NCBI GenBank assembly: GCA_963775935.1
Contig: CAVZKR010000003.1
Location: 62,001-126,000 of the forward strand
Source of the DNA: JBBIPA01 sp963775935
Lineage (GTDB): Bacteria > Chloroflexota > Dehalococcoidia > GIF9 > UBA5629
Reading direction: 5' to 3'
DNA length: 64,000 nucleotides
In this document: positions 36,278 through 45,239 of the stretch, one piece after another
How positions within the stretch are numbered: the stretch's first letter is position 1
Layout: every line of letters starts with the position of its first letter
Made by a program: the position numbers and the translations under genes
The notes under the pieces: model-generated
The model's input: the letters and a program-made list of their open reading frames with translations, nothing else
Databases searched by the model: none
Told to the model about the DNA's origin: nothing

Positions 36278-37078
36278 TTGACTACTTATTATGATAATAG
36301 AATTACAGAAAATGTCAAGAGCATACCTGTCGTCAGGCAGCTTCATGCTGTGTTTGATTCCATACCCGATAAGGAATTGCTTTCCGCTCTGAAAGCCCCC
36401 ACTGGCAGACCAGGATACACAGTCGAAGTATTGTGGAAAACCTACGTAGCCATGTTTGTACTTAGCCTCCCAACATTCGCAAACCTCATAAGAACTTTGC
36501 AGAATAATCCTTACATTGCGATTGCTTGCGGTATCACAAGTTATGAAGGGATACCAACCAAGTTTGCCTACTCTCGTTTTATGCGTAAATTGTCGCAGTC
36601 TAAGAATGTGGTAATGGTTAAGAATGTAATGCGCATACTCACAAAGAAACTCTATGAAACATTGCCAGACTTTGGCAAGAGTGTGGTTATTGATAGTACT
36701 GATTTGAAGGCGTGGTCTAACGGAGCAAAGAAACCTCATGCTGACACAGATGCCACTTGGGCAGCTAAACCCGATACTTCGGGCAAGAAGAAATTTTATT
36801 TCGGTTATAAACTTCATGTGTTGGCTGATACCCAACATGAACTTCCCATAGCTGCTAATCTCTCGACCGCATCTATCCATGATGTTAAGATAGCTTCTCG
36901 TGTCCTCAGTGAGGCTCGATTTACTTATGGCAGATTTCACCCCGAATATATCATTGCTGATTCTGGTTATTGTAGTAAGAAATTGAGACAACTTATAAAA
37001 AGGCAATATCGAGCAGAACCTAAATTTTGCTACAGAGACTCCGCCAATGCTAGAATACAAAGCATCAGTATCCTTTAA
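36278..37078 (+). pseudogene. Truncated IS5/IS1182-like transposase
   Basis: A 266-residue fragment. The N-terminal DUF772-like region (GYTVEVLWKTYVAMFVLSLPTFANLIRTL) and part of the DDE domain are present (VVIDSTDLKAW, FYFGYKLHVLADT, IIADSGYCSKKL). Typical enzymes run further, to a catalytic Glu that is not seen here; the frame ends abruptly after YRDSANARIQSISIL. The likely start is TTG at 36278 with GGAGG upstream. No clear terminal repeats were found. It ends 31 bases before selD and probably marks how the accessory block entered the sel locus. Confidence 0.7.
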
Positions 37079-37109
37079 TATCGTCACTATTATTATGTAA
37101 AGGAGATGC

Positions 37110-38159
37110 TTGGCAAAGAAAACAACTCCACAACTGACCCAAACTGTCAGCGGAGCCGGTTGAGCTTCTAAATTAGGTCCGGGTGACCTTAGTAAAGCAC
37201 TATGCGGCTTACCCTTACTCGCCGATCCGAATGTAATCCGCGGTATTGATAGTCTGGATGATGCTGGCGTCTACAAATTGACAGAAGACATCGCTATCAT
37301 ACAGACCGTTGATTTCTTCACGCCTATTGTTAATGACCCCTACGACTTCGGACAAATCGCTGTGGCCAATGCACTAAGCGATGTATACGCGATGGGCGGG
37401 AAACCATTAACAGCTATGAATATCGTCTGCTTTCCTTCCAAGGCCTTGGATATATCGGTACTCCAGGATATTCTAAGGGGCGGAACCGACAAAATGAGGG
37501 AGGCAAGCGTAGTGCTGGTTGGAGGGCATAGTATTGACGATAAGGAGTTAAAATATGGGCTTTCCGTCACTGGTACAGTGCACCCTAATCGGCTTATAAC
37601 AAACTCCGGAGCGAGACCAGGTGATAAACTCATACTCACTAAACCTTTGGGCACTGGAATCATAAACACCGCAATCAAAGCAGGTATGGCTGGTAAAAAA
37701 ATAGTAGAGAAAGTCACTAAATGCATGACATCGTTAAATAATAAGGCTTCAGAGATTATGCAGCAGTTTGAAGTTCATTCCTGCACCGACATTACAGGAT
37801 TCGGATTTATCGGCCATGTATACCAGTTAGCAAAAAACAGCCAAATAGGCATAAAAATCTATTCGGACTCAATACCATTCTTCTCTGAGGTCATAGATTT
37901 TGCCCGAAAGGGGTTATGCCCTGGGGGTCTCACCAGGAATAGGGATTTTTACAGCAGTAACGTAGAATTCGCAGCTGGTGTGCCTGATTATATAAATGAC
38001 ATTCTCTTTGACCCCCAAACTTCGGGCGGGCTCTTAATTGTTGTAGCACCAAAAGCAGCAGGATTATTATTGGATAAGTTGCATAAAGCCGACATTAAGA
38101 ATGCAATGATTGTCGGAGAAATCATCAACAAACCTCCAGGGAAGTTGTTCATTCAATAA
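37110..38159 (+). CDS. selD: Selenophosphate synthase SelD, itself a selenoprotein
   Basis: SelD makes selenophosphate from selenide and ATP. The frame starts at TTG 37110, the only start between an in-frame stop at 37098 and the active site, with AAGGAG just upstream. TGA at 37161-37163 lies in LTQTVSGAG-x-ASKLGPGDLSKAL, where SelD enzymes have Cys or Sec, so it encodes selenocysteine. With that read through, the protein is 349 residues, normal for the family. Other motifs are DDAGVYKL, QTVDFFTPIVNDPYDFGQIAVANALSD and GHSIDDKELKYGL. SelD needing Sec makes its own synthesis depend on selenium supply. Confidence 0.93.
37161..37189 (+). promoter_or_regulatory. Selenocysteine TGA codon and candidate bSECIS hairpin in selD
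   Basis: The TGA (37161-37163) is followed 11 bases later by AGGTC (37175-37179), loop CGGGT, and GACCT (37185-37189). The loop begins 16 bases after the TGA and has G at position two. Spacing and shape match known bacterial SECIS elements. Confidence 0.75.
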
Positions 38160-38194
38160 CCGTAGTTTCAATACTTCAATAAAGTACCTATGAC

Positions 38195-39592
38195 TTAAGT
38201 CTCTTCCTGATCAACCTCATCCCTTTTGCCCCTTGCCAGCGAAGCAAAAACACCCACAAAACTAAAGATTGCAAAAACGATAAATGTCACGTGTAAACTT
38301 TGTAAAAATGCCGCATGGTATTCCGGGGTAATCTGGACATTGCCCATGTATAAGGTGAATAATAGCATCACTACACCCATGCTCCCTATTGCCCCAAGGT
38401 GTCGCATTGTCGCTGTAATTGCTGAAGCCACCCCATACAACTTCTTGTTTACTGAGCTCATCATCGCATTAGTATTTGGGGTTACGAAAAAGGCTACTCC
38501 AATACCAAGTAGCATTAAATTGACTATTATCAGTAGTATCCCCGTCTCTTCATTGAGAAAAATAAGCAAGACGAGTGCTGCTAAAACAACTGTCATGCCC
38601 ACTGAAGCAACTATTCGAGGCTGAATTCTGTCAGAAATCCTACCTGCCAGCGGCGAGCATAGAACCATAACAACAGGCTGCGACACCAAAATAAAACCTG
38701 CATACTGAGGACTGAATCCTTTAATAAATTGCAGGTAAAGGCTGAGTAAAAATCCCACGCCAATGGTAGCTCCATAGTTTATCAATGCCGCTAAACAGGA
38801 GAAGGTAAATGTTTTATTCTCTCTAAAAATAGTTAAATTTAAAATGGGGCTCGTTACCCGCATCTCCCAGATATAGAAGGCTCCAAACCCGATAACTCCT
38901 ATTAAAATCAGTATAATCCCAAACAAGCCTGGTATGTGAGTAAAGCCATATATTATGGCTGCAATTGCTAATCCATAAATCATGGAGCCAACAATATCAA
39001 GTTTCTCTCCTCGGGCTTCAGCCCAGTCTCCTTTTAATCGCCAAAAACTAAGAACAATTATTACTAAGCCAATAAGTATGCACACAACAAAAATACTGCG
39101 CCAACCAATATGCTGGGTGAGTAAACCCCCTAAAAGTGGTCCCGTAGACGACCCTAAGTAAACCGAACCTGCCACTAAGCCCAGTGCTCTGCCACGCTCG
39201 TCACGAGAAAATACCGCGGTCACAATAGCAATACTGGTGCTGAAAACAAGAGCAGCCCCAATCCCCTGCAAAAACCTGAATGCAATCAGCATCACACCTG
39301 AGTTTGCTCCCAACAGCAGGAGCGACATAACGGTGAAAGCAATCATCCCCGAGGTATAAATCTTTTTCATACCGTAAATATCGGCTATTCGTCCAAATGG
39401 AACAACAAAGATGACTGATGCCAGCATAAATGCAGTAGCCACCCAACCAAGCGATATGGCATCCATAGCAAACTCAGTCCCTATCTGAGGCAATGCAACA
39501 TTAATAGAGGTCGTAGCAAAAGACGTCAGAAAAGCACCTAAAATTTGTATGATTAAAATAGAGGTTTTATCTGGAGCCTGATTTACCTTCAT
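38195..39592 (-). CDS. MFS transporter, DHA2 (EmrB/QacA-like) family
   Basis: A 465-residue major facilitator with about 14 predicted membrane helices, which is the DHA2 drug:H+ antiporter layout. Visible motifs are the loop 2-3 signature GRIADIYGMKKIY and the motif C region GSVYLGSSTGPLLGGLL. Such proteins export lipophilic compounds or metabolites by proton exchange. The substrate cannot be assigned. It converges on selD, ending 35 bases away. The frame is intact. The gene stands alone, with no regulator beside it. Confidence 0.85.
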   Translation of the reverse strand: MKVNQAPDKTSILIIQILGAFLTSFATTSINVALPQIGTEFAMDAISLGWVATAFMLASVIFVVPFGRIADIYGMKKIYTSGMIAFTVMSLLLLGANSGVMLIAFRFLQGIGAALVFSTSIAIVTAVFSRDERGRALGLVAGSVYLGSSTGPLLGGLLTQHIGWRSIFVVCILIGLVIIVLSFWRLKGDWAEARGEKLDIVGSMIYGLAIAAIIYGFTHIPGLFGIILILIGVIGFGAFYIWEMRVTSPILNLTIFRENKTFTFSCLAALINYGATIGVGFLLSLYLQFIKGFSPQYAGFILVSQPVVMVLCSPLAGRISDRIQPRIVASVGMTVVLAALVLLIFLNEETGILLIIVNLMLLGIGVAFFVTPNTNAMMSSVNKKLYGVASAITATMRHLGAIGSMGVVMLLFTLYMGNVQITPEYHAAFLQSLHVTFIVFAIFSFVGVFASLARGKRDEVDQEET

Positions 39593-39709
39593 TTGATGCT
39601 TGGCTAAATTCTAAATAATACACCCAAAGCACCAATTTCACAAGACCAATAGCATGAATATTTTTGGGCTCGTCTTACTATATAATTGCAATCAGGCACT
39701 ACAAGAAAG

Positions 39710-39738
39710 TTGACAATAGGAAAATGCTTGGATACTAT
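39710..39738 (+). promoter_or_regulatory. Promoter of glgP
   Basis: TTGACA at 39710-39715, a 17-base spacer, TACTAT at 39733-39738. The transcript would have a leader of only about 14 bases, and no clear ribosome-binding site is seen before the ATG at 39759. Confidence 0.7.
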
Positions 39739-39758
39739 TATGAATCACTTTTGACAAT

Positions 39759-41948
39759 ATGATAGAAAGTCTTCCATCACTCAATCTACCAAAACGCATC
39801 AGTGGCCTTAATGAACTGGCGTACAACCTCTGGTGGAGTTGGCATATAGAAGCGCGAGAGCTTTTCAACATTCTCGACCGTCCGCTTTGGAAAGCCACAA
39901 GCCATAATCCCGTCAAACTACTACAGCGTATCCCGCCGTATCGGCTTGTAGCTGCCGCAGAAAATCCAGATTTTCTTAAAAAATACGACCTTGTAATGAA
40001 TGAGTTCAATACCGACGTCTTAACGTCCCACACGTGGCTTACCACCCATAACCCGACTTTAACAAATCATACGATAGCCTATTTTTCACTGGAATTTGCT
40101 ATCCATAATTCACTACCGCTTTACGCAGGTGGATTAGGAATTCTGGCAGGTGACTACTGCAAAGAAGCGAGCGACCTCGGCCTACCCATGATTGGGATAG
40201 GTTTCATGTATCCTCAGGGATATTTTCGCCAGCGCATTTCAGTAGATGGCTGGCAGGAAGAAATATATGACCAACTGAATTTTGAAGAGACGCCAATTAT
40301 TCCAGTCCTCAATGCGCATGGAGATACCATGAAGGTCGACGTTCCCATGGATGATAGAATTGTAAAGGTTGCACTATTCCAGGTAAACGTCGGGCGGGTA
40401 AAACTCTATTTGCTGGATACCAACATCGAAGACAATCCACCCGTAGACCGGCATCTTTCTGACCGCCTCTATGTAGGCGAACGAGAAATGCGTCTGGCAC
40501 AAGAGATCATTGTAGGCATCGGTGGGGTACGTGCTCTCAGAGCACTTGCCATTGAGCCAAAGATATGGCACGCCAACGAAGGGCACAGCGCCTTTATGAT
40601 GTTGGAACGGATTCGAGAGCTCGTAGAAAGTGGTGTGAATTTTAATGAAGCAGTAGAACAGGTGAAAGCCACCACTATTTTCACAACTCATACACCAGTC
40701 CCAGCCGGCAACGAAGTATTCACTCTGGATTTAATCGACAAATACTTCCACAAATACTGGACAGTATTTGGATTGGACCGCAATGCATTCTTGAACTTAG
40801 CCTCGCAGAACTCCGAGAAAACAGGGTTCAATATGACTATACTGGCACTAAAGTTGTCTGACCAACGTAATGGCGTCAGTCAGCTTCATGGCAAGGTATG
40901 CCGTAAAATGTGGCACGCACTATGGCCTGATGTTGAAGAGAACAATGTTCCCATTAGTTCAATTACCAACGGAGTCCACATTCCTACCTGGATAGCTCCC
41001 CAGATGGCTAAACTCTATGAGAAATACGTTGCACCTGACTGGTTGAAAAGACAAGATGAGCCAGCATTATGGGAACGCGTTCTCGATATGCCGGATGAGG
41101 AGGTATGGGCGGCACGGCTATGGTTGAAATCAAAACTTATTAGCGCAGTTGATGATTGGGTGCGAAAACGCTGGTCAGAAGATGCCATACAGCCTGTGCA
41201 AGCAATAGCTATGGGGGGGTTTTTTAATACTGAAACGCTTACTATAGGTTTCAGTCGCCGCTTCACCGACTATAAACGAAATACTCTCATCTTGTATGAT
41301 AGTAACCGGCTTAAACGCATCCTCAAGAACCAATTGCAGCCAGTTCAAATTGTATTTGCCGGCAAAGCACATCCCTACGATATAAGCGGAAAATACCTTA
41401 TTCAAGAAATATACAGGGCTGCGAAAGACCCAGGGGTCGGTGGTCGATTAGCCTTTGTTGAAAACTATGACATGCACATGGCACGCTACCTTGTCCATGG
41501 GGTAGATATCTGGCTTAACACTCCTCAACCGATCAAAGAAGCAAGTGGTACCAGCGGTATGAAAGCAGCCCTCAATGGGGTCCCTCACCTCAGCATACTC
41601 GATGGCTGGTGGTATGAGGGATACAATGGGGCTAACGGGTGGGCTATTACTCCAGTTCACCATGATGACAATGAGCTTGATTCGCCAGAACAGAACAAGG
41701 AAAACGCAGAAGAATTATATATGTTACTCGAGGATAAAATCATTCCTCTCTACTATGAACGGGATATCTACGGGATACCACATGGTTGGATAAAACTAAT
41801 TAAAGAAACAATAAGGTCAAACGCTGCCCTATTCAGCGCTCGTCGTATGGTAAAAGAATACACTAAACAGCTGTACGTAAAAACAGGTCGAACCACCCAG
41901 ATTACCGATACCCAACCACCAGAATCTCCACCATCCTACAACATATAA
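39759..41948 (+). CDS. glgP: Alpha-glucan (glycogen) phosphorylase
   Basis: A 729-residue GT35 enzyme that releases glucose 1-phosphate from glycogen or maltodextrin using phosphate and PLP. The N-terminus is the DUF3417-type region found in the short phosphorylases (LAYNLWWSWHIEARELF). The GGLGILAGDYCKEASDLG segment, HANEGHSAFM, and the PLP-lysine motif EASGTSGMKAALNG (near residue 590) are present. The length fits the short bacterial/archaeal form rather than the 800-residue type. No other glycogen genes are in the window. Confidence 0.94.
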   Translation: MIESLPSLNLPKRISGLNELAYNLWWSWHIEARELFNILDRPLWKATSHNPVKLLQRIPPYRLVAAAENPDFLKKYDLVMNEFNTDVLTSHTWLTTHNPTLTNHTIAYFSLEFAIHNSLPLYAGGLGILAGDYCKEASDLGLPMIGIGFMYPQGYFRQRISVDGWQEEIYDQLNFEETPIIPVLNAHGDTMKVDVPMDDRIVKVALFQVNVGRVKLYLLDTNIEDNPPVDRHLSDRLYVGEREMRLAQEIIVGIGGVRALRALAIEPKIWHANEGHSAFMMLERIRELVESGVNFNEAVEQVKATTIFTTHTPVPAGNEVFTLDLIDKYFHKYWTVFGLDRNAFLNLASQNSEKTGFNMTILALKLSDQRNGVSQLHGKVCRKMWHALWPDVEENNVPISSITNGVHIPTWIAPQMAKLYEKYVAPDWLKRQDEPALWERVLDMPDEEVWAARLWLKSKLISAVDDWVRKRWSEDAIQPVQAIAMGGFFNTETLTIGFSRRFTDYKRNTLILYDSNRLKRILKNQLQPVQIVFAGKAHPYDISGKYLIQEIYRAAKDPGVGGRLAFVENYDMHMARYLVHGVDIWLNTPQPIKEASGTSGMKAALNGVPHLSILDGWWYEGYNGANGWAITPVHHDDNELDSPEQNKENAEELYMLLEDKIIPLYYERDIYGIPHGWIKLIKETIRSNAALFSARRMVKEYTKQLYVKTGRTTQITDTQPPESPPSYNI

Positions 41949-42215
41949 TCTCAAATCTACGGATTGCTACTTTTGCCCAGAGTGTTTTTTTGTCCTACGA
42001 GAGAAGTAGGCATGAAACCATGACCCACAGTTTTAAAAAGGGCAGACCACCAGATATTTAAAAGAACGAAATAATTAGTTGGCAGGCTGTCTCCACTTGG
42101 AGCAGTAAACTTGCACCGCTTGCTGATAAACAGGTAGAATCTTTATTAGCTTGAAGCCTGTTCAGACTGTCTGTAAACATCGTAACAGTTACCGCTTCTT
42201 CATCGAGCATAAAAA

Positions 42216-42752
42216 ATGGTAAATGAGCAAACTTACGCCCCACCAGAATATCAGAAGTGGGTCTCGTTATTGGATGGCAGACAGGCTCTTCTACGCCCTA
42301 TTCGGTCTGATGATCAGAATGCCATCGTCGCCTTTTTTGACCGTCTAAGCACGGACACTCGCTTTCTGCGTTTTCACTACGCTAAGGGTAGAATAGCTCC
42401 TGAGGAACTTGACCGCTACTGTCGTGTTGACTACTACAATAGCTTCGGATTAGTTGCAGAAATAAACCGTCATGGAAATATAGACATCGTTGGTGTGGGA
42501 CGCTATGTCCGGTTGCCTTGCACTGATATCGCTGAAATAGCCTTCGTCGTCGAGGATGGAGAACAAGGAAAAGGCATCGGTACACATCTACTTAAGGAGC
42601 TTGTAATTCTCGCCAGAGAAAGAGCGGTTGCAACCTTCGTCGCTGAACTGCTCAATGAGAACATTATTATGCTGGACATTCTGCGGAAATTTGCTCCTGG
42701 GCTTAAACAAGTAATCGACGGCAACAGCATCCTCGTAACAATCTCAATCTGA
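42216..42752 (+). CDS. GNAT family N-acetyltransferase
   Basis: A 178-residue GNAT domain. The acetyl-CoA-binding segment is VEDGEQGKGIGTHLLKELVILARERA, which contains the Q/RxxGxG/A loop. The N-terminal part (LLDGRQALLRPIRSDDQNAIVAFFDRLS) resembles the acetyltransferases attached to acyl-CoA synthetase-like proteins, which acetylate lysines. Here it stands alone, so the substrate is unknown. It is the last gene before the tRNA-Lys island. Confidence 0.82.
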   Translation: MVNEQTYAPPEYQKWVSLLDGRQALLRPIRSDDQNAIVAFFDRLSTDTRFLRFHYAKGRIAPEELDRYCRVDYYNSFGLVAEINRHGNIDIVGVGRYVRLPCTDIAEIAFVVEDGEQGKGIGTHLLKELVILARERAVATFVAELLNENIIMLDILRKFAPGLKQVIDGNSILVTISI

Positions 42753-42863
42753 ATTACTACGGGGAAACCAAGTCTCATCATAGTAACAGCGGGATACCAC
42801 AGGCCAATTCTCCATAGAGCAACGCAATACCATTTTTAGAAAGCCAGGAGAGAACTCTTGATA

Positions 42864-42913
42864 TTTTGGTGAGCCGCCAGGGGCTCGAACCCTGAACCTG
42901 CTGATTAAGAGTC
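42864..42913. repeat. Left attachment-site repeat (tRNA-Lys 3' fragment)
   Basis: These 50 bases are identical to 52945-52994, the 3' two-thirds of the tRNA-Lys gene. Beyond 42913 the similarity stops. This is the displaced 3' end of the tRNA left by site-specific integration. Confidence 0.9.
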
Positions 42914-43031
42914 TGTAGACTAATGTCCCAAAGAGTATCCTTACGTTCAAACTAGAACGCTTGTATCAATGATTGAAAACCTACTTTACTCGTACAATGC
43001 CAAACAGTAATAACCCATTTCATTCAGTCCG

Positions 43032-43051
43032 TTAGCTAAATATTAGCTATT
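43032..43051. repeat. Candidate integrase arm-site repeat near the left end
   Basis: TTAGCTAAATATTAGCTATT contains two copies of TTAGCTA 11 bases apart. A near-identical pair, TTAGCTAATTATTAGCTAAA, lies at 52874-52893 close to the right end. Paired sites at both ends of an element fit arm-type binding sites of a tyrosine recombinase. Confidence 0.5.
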
Positions 43052-43118
43052 TTCCAACTTTGGTTTGAGTTCACAAACGCAGACATACACCTAGTCATGT
43101 TTGAATTAGAACTCCACC

Positions 43119-43213
43119 GTGAAAAACCTTAAATATACTTAGTTATATACTATATATAGCCTACCCAACTATAAAGCAAAATTTCCAATTTGGTTCTAAT
43201 ACAAATAGACAGG
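43119..43213. repeat. Imperfect 95-base repeat, copy A
   Basis: Similar along its length to 47981-48077 in the same orientation. Shared blocks include GTGAAAAA, CTTAAAT, ACCCAACTA, TTCTAAT and CAAATA. It lies in non-coding sequence. Confidence 0.6.
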
Positions 43214-43262
43214 GTAGTATATATTTGAAATTAAGTGGTTCTTGAAATTGGATTAAAACGCA

Positions 43263-43309
43263 ATTCCATGGATGCATTTACAGCTGCGTGGTACAAAAAA
43301 AGGGTTGGC
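43263..43309. repeat. Imperfect repeat flanking the flavoprotein gene, copy 1
   Basis: Related to 45053-45099. The best block is CATTTACAGCTG followed by a one-base difference and GTGGTACA, 20 of 21 positions identical. The two copies lie on either side of the flavoprotein gene in the same orientation. Confidence 0.6.
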
Positions 43310-43462
43310 TCCAATGATCTTTAGACTAACATTATATCTTGATCAGTTTTTGGGGTTCAGGTCATTCTGGTATTAGAGAGGATTGATTTGTATCCTGCAA
43401 TTTGTCGTTGTTAATCTTAATTGTGCCTCCTCATAATTCCGCTTCTATACTCCCCTGTACTA

Positions 43463-44887
43463 TTACCAAGCAGGTTCTTTAACGGCATTTCGCGCAGCTA
43501 TTATTCCTTGGGTAAAGGAAAAAGAAGACATTATGCCAAGCAGGTATGTCTTTGCCCAGAGTCCACCGGTTATTTCTCCGACGGCGTAGAGTCCCGGTAT
43601 TACTTCACCGTAATTATTTATTACATGACAATCGGCATCTATCTTTAGGCCTCCTTTCATAGAGGTCGTCGAAGTTGTGCAGTTTACGGCGTAGAACGGT
43701 GGGTTATCTAATTTCCTCAAAGTCCCATGCGATCCAGCCAAGCCTTTTCGTTTAAATAATGTATCGTAGCCAACTCTATCTATGTCATTATTATATTTCT
43801 CAACAGTTACCTTTAAACCTTCGACATTTATGCCGGCACTTTTAGCCAAGTCTGCAATATTATCAGCCTGATATCTCTTGCATCCTTCTGTAACACTAAC
43901 ATGCTCTTGATTCCGCCCTGCATATCCCTCAAGAGTACCTATCGCGGACATTATCTTTTCGTCAAAGATTGCCCAGTAGTATCCACCTGGCTGTTGCATA
44001 GCCACACCTGTCATCGGCCCGTAAAAAGATTCAGAGGATGATTCATCATGAAATCTTTTACCATCCACATTAACCAGAATGCCACCATTCCATAACACCC
44101 ATAACGCATTTGAATGGGTTTCACGACAAATAGGCCAGGCAGGAGCCACCGCAATACCTATATCTTTAGTAGCGGCGCCAACATCCAATCCCATTTTAAG
44201 TCCGTCTCCTTGATGTCCTAAAGGCATCTTAGGATAACAATTGACCATGTGAGGAGCATATTCAGCTACCAATTCTCTATTATGTCCGAACCCACCAGTT
44301 GCCAAAATCACAGCCCTTCTTGCCTTTATGTTTTTGGGCTGATCCTTGGCATCAACCTTAACTCCAACAACTCTGAACCTTTCGGGGTCAATGATAAGCC
44401 TTCTTGCTCTATGGTTTAGTAGTATCTCTACCCCCTTGTCTCTGGCTTTAGTTTCGATGAGCTTAACCAATTTTGGTCCATACCCACCAATCCAGCCTAG
44501 ACATCTATTTCTGGTGTGACCCGGGTGCGGAACAAGTCCCTGGAATTTAAAACCCGTATTCTTTATCATTCTATAGCAATCAAGCTGGTTATCTACAAAA
44601 GCTCTGGCTATCTTAGGATCAGCACCAGCAATATTTACCATATCGTTATAGAGAACATCTGGACCATCATCTATTCCCTTTTCTCTTTGTTCGTCAGTTC
44701 CGGCGAGCGCAATCGTTCCAGCGAGCATTGCGAAGCTACCACCACACTGAGGCCTTGCCTCAAGAATAGTCGCTTTTTGTCCTTTCTCGGCAACCACTAT
44801 TCCCGCCGGGAGTCCGCCTGTGCCCCCTCCAACTATAACAACATCTGATTCATGATCCCACTTCTTTGGCACCTTCGTTATAGCCAT
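43463..44887 (-). CDS. FAD-dependent dehydrogenase/fumarate reductase-like flavoprotein (island cargo)
   Basis: A 474-residue flavoprotein of the succinate dehydrogenase/fumarate reductase and ketosteroid dehydrogenase superfamily. The FAD-binding GGGTGGLPAG lies near residue 20 and ILEARPQCGGS follows; ATGGFGHNRELV and the C-terminal GLYAVGEITGGLWA are typical. No Tat signal or haem motif is present, so it is probably cytoplasmic. It could reduce an enoate or dehydrogenate a ring substrate, but the substrate is unknown. It has a GGAGG site and a near-perfect promoter. The MFS carrier gene beside it may bring in its substrate. Confidence 0.82.
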   Translation of the reverse strand: MAITKVPKKWDHESDVVIVGGGTGGLPAGIVVAEKGQKATILEARPQCGGSFAMLAGTIALAGTDEQREKGIDDGPDVLYNDMVNIAGADPKIARAFVDNQLDCYRMIKNTGFKFQGLVPHPGHTRNRCLGWIGGYGPKLVKLIETKARDKGVEILLNHRARRLIIDPERFRVVGVKVDAKDQPKNIKARRAVILATGGFGHNRELVAEYAPHMVNCYPKMPLGHQGDGLKMGLDVGAATKDIGIAVAPAWPICRETHSNALWVLWNGGILVNVDGKRFHDESSSESFYGPMTGVAMQQPGGYYWAIFDEKIMSAIGTLEGYAGRNQEHVSVTEGCKRYQADNIADLAKSAGINVEGLKVTVEKYNNDIDRVGYDTLFKRKGLAGSHGTLRKLDNPPFYAVNCTTSTTSMKGGLKIDADCHVINNYGEVIPGLYAVGEITGGLWAKTYLLGIMSSFSFTQGIIAARNAVKEPAW

Positions 44888-44959
44888 TTCTGACCTCCCA
44901 CTATTTCCCGTTTTAAACTACCGTTAATTGGTTCACGACTATGTTTGACATTTAGGCTA

Positions 44960-44987
44960 ATTATAGCTCTTCCTAGATGTCTGTCAA
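44960..44987 (-). promoter_or_regulatory. Near-perfect promoter of the flavoprotein gene
   Basis: On the minus strand TTGACA (44987-44982), a 16-base spacer, TATAAT (44965-44960). Both hexamers are exact consensus. The start codon is about 70 bases downstream. Confidence 0.8.
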
Positions 44988-45052
44988 ATAGTCCTAAAGT
45001 GGAGTCCTGTATTATCTAGATTTCACCCTGTTAACCACTAACCCAAATTTCG

Positions 45053-45099
45053 AATCCATAAGCACATTTACAGCTGTGTGGTACAGGAAATGGGGCAGT
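45053..45099. repeat. Imperfect repeat flanking the flavoprotein gene, copy 2
   Basis: Second copy of the repeat at 43263-43309, sharing the CATTTACAGCTG and GTGGTACA blocks. It lies between the flavoprotein and MFS genes. Confidence 0.6.
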
Positions 45100-45239
45100 C
45101 CACACTTGTAGCGACTCTAACTTAAAAGGTGATACACTTAGTGCGGATAGGCCATACCATCGATATTCGTATCAATAATGATGGGATTTTAATCTCGATA
45201 GATTGTGGATTATCCAATTAATTAAAAAGGATATAGTCT

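Larger units (their letters stand above)
42914..43462. other. Non-coding left end of the island
   Basis: No convincing gene is seen in these 549 bases. They are AT-rich and hold the paired TTAGCTA repeats (43032-43051), the first copy of a 95-base imperfect repeat (43119-43213), and the first copy of a 47-base repeat (43263-43309). The stretch probably contains integrase arm sites. Confidence 0.55.
44888..45239. other. Divergent intergenic region between the cargo genes
   Basis: These 352 bases hold the flavoprotein promoter (44960-44987) and the second copy of the 47-base repeat (45053-45099). No gene is recognised. Confidence 0.55.

Noticed and set aside
35492..37087. Long minus-strand open frame of 531 codons
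   Set aside because: It lies antisense to the winged-helix gene, the tRNA and the transposase, all of which have clear signatures. Its translation has no recognisable features.
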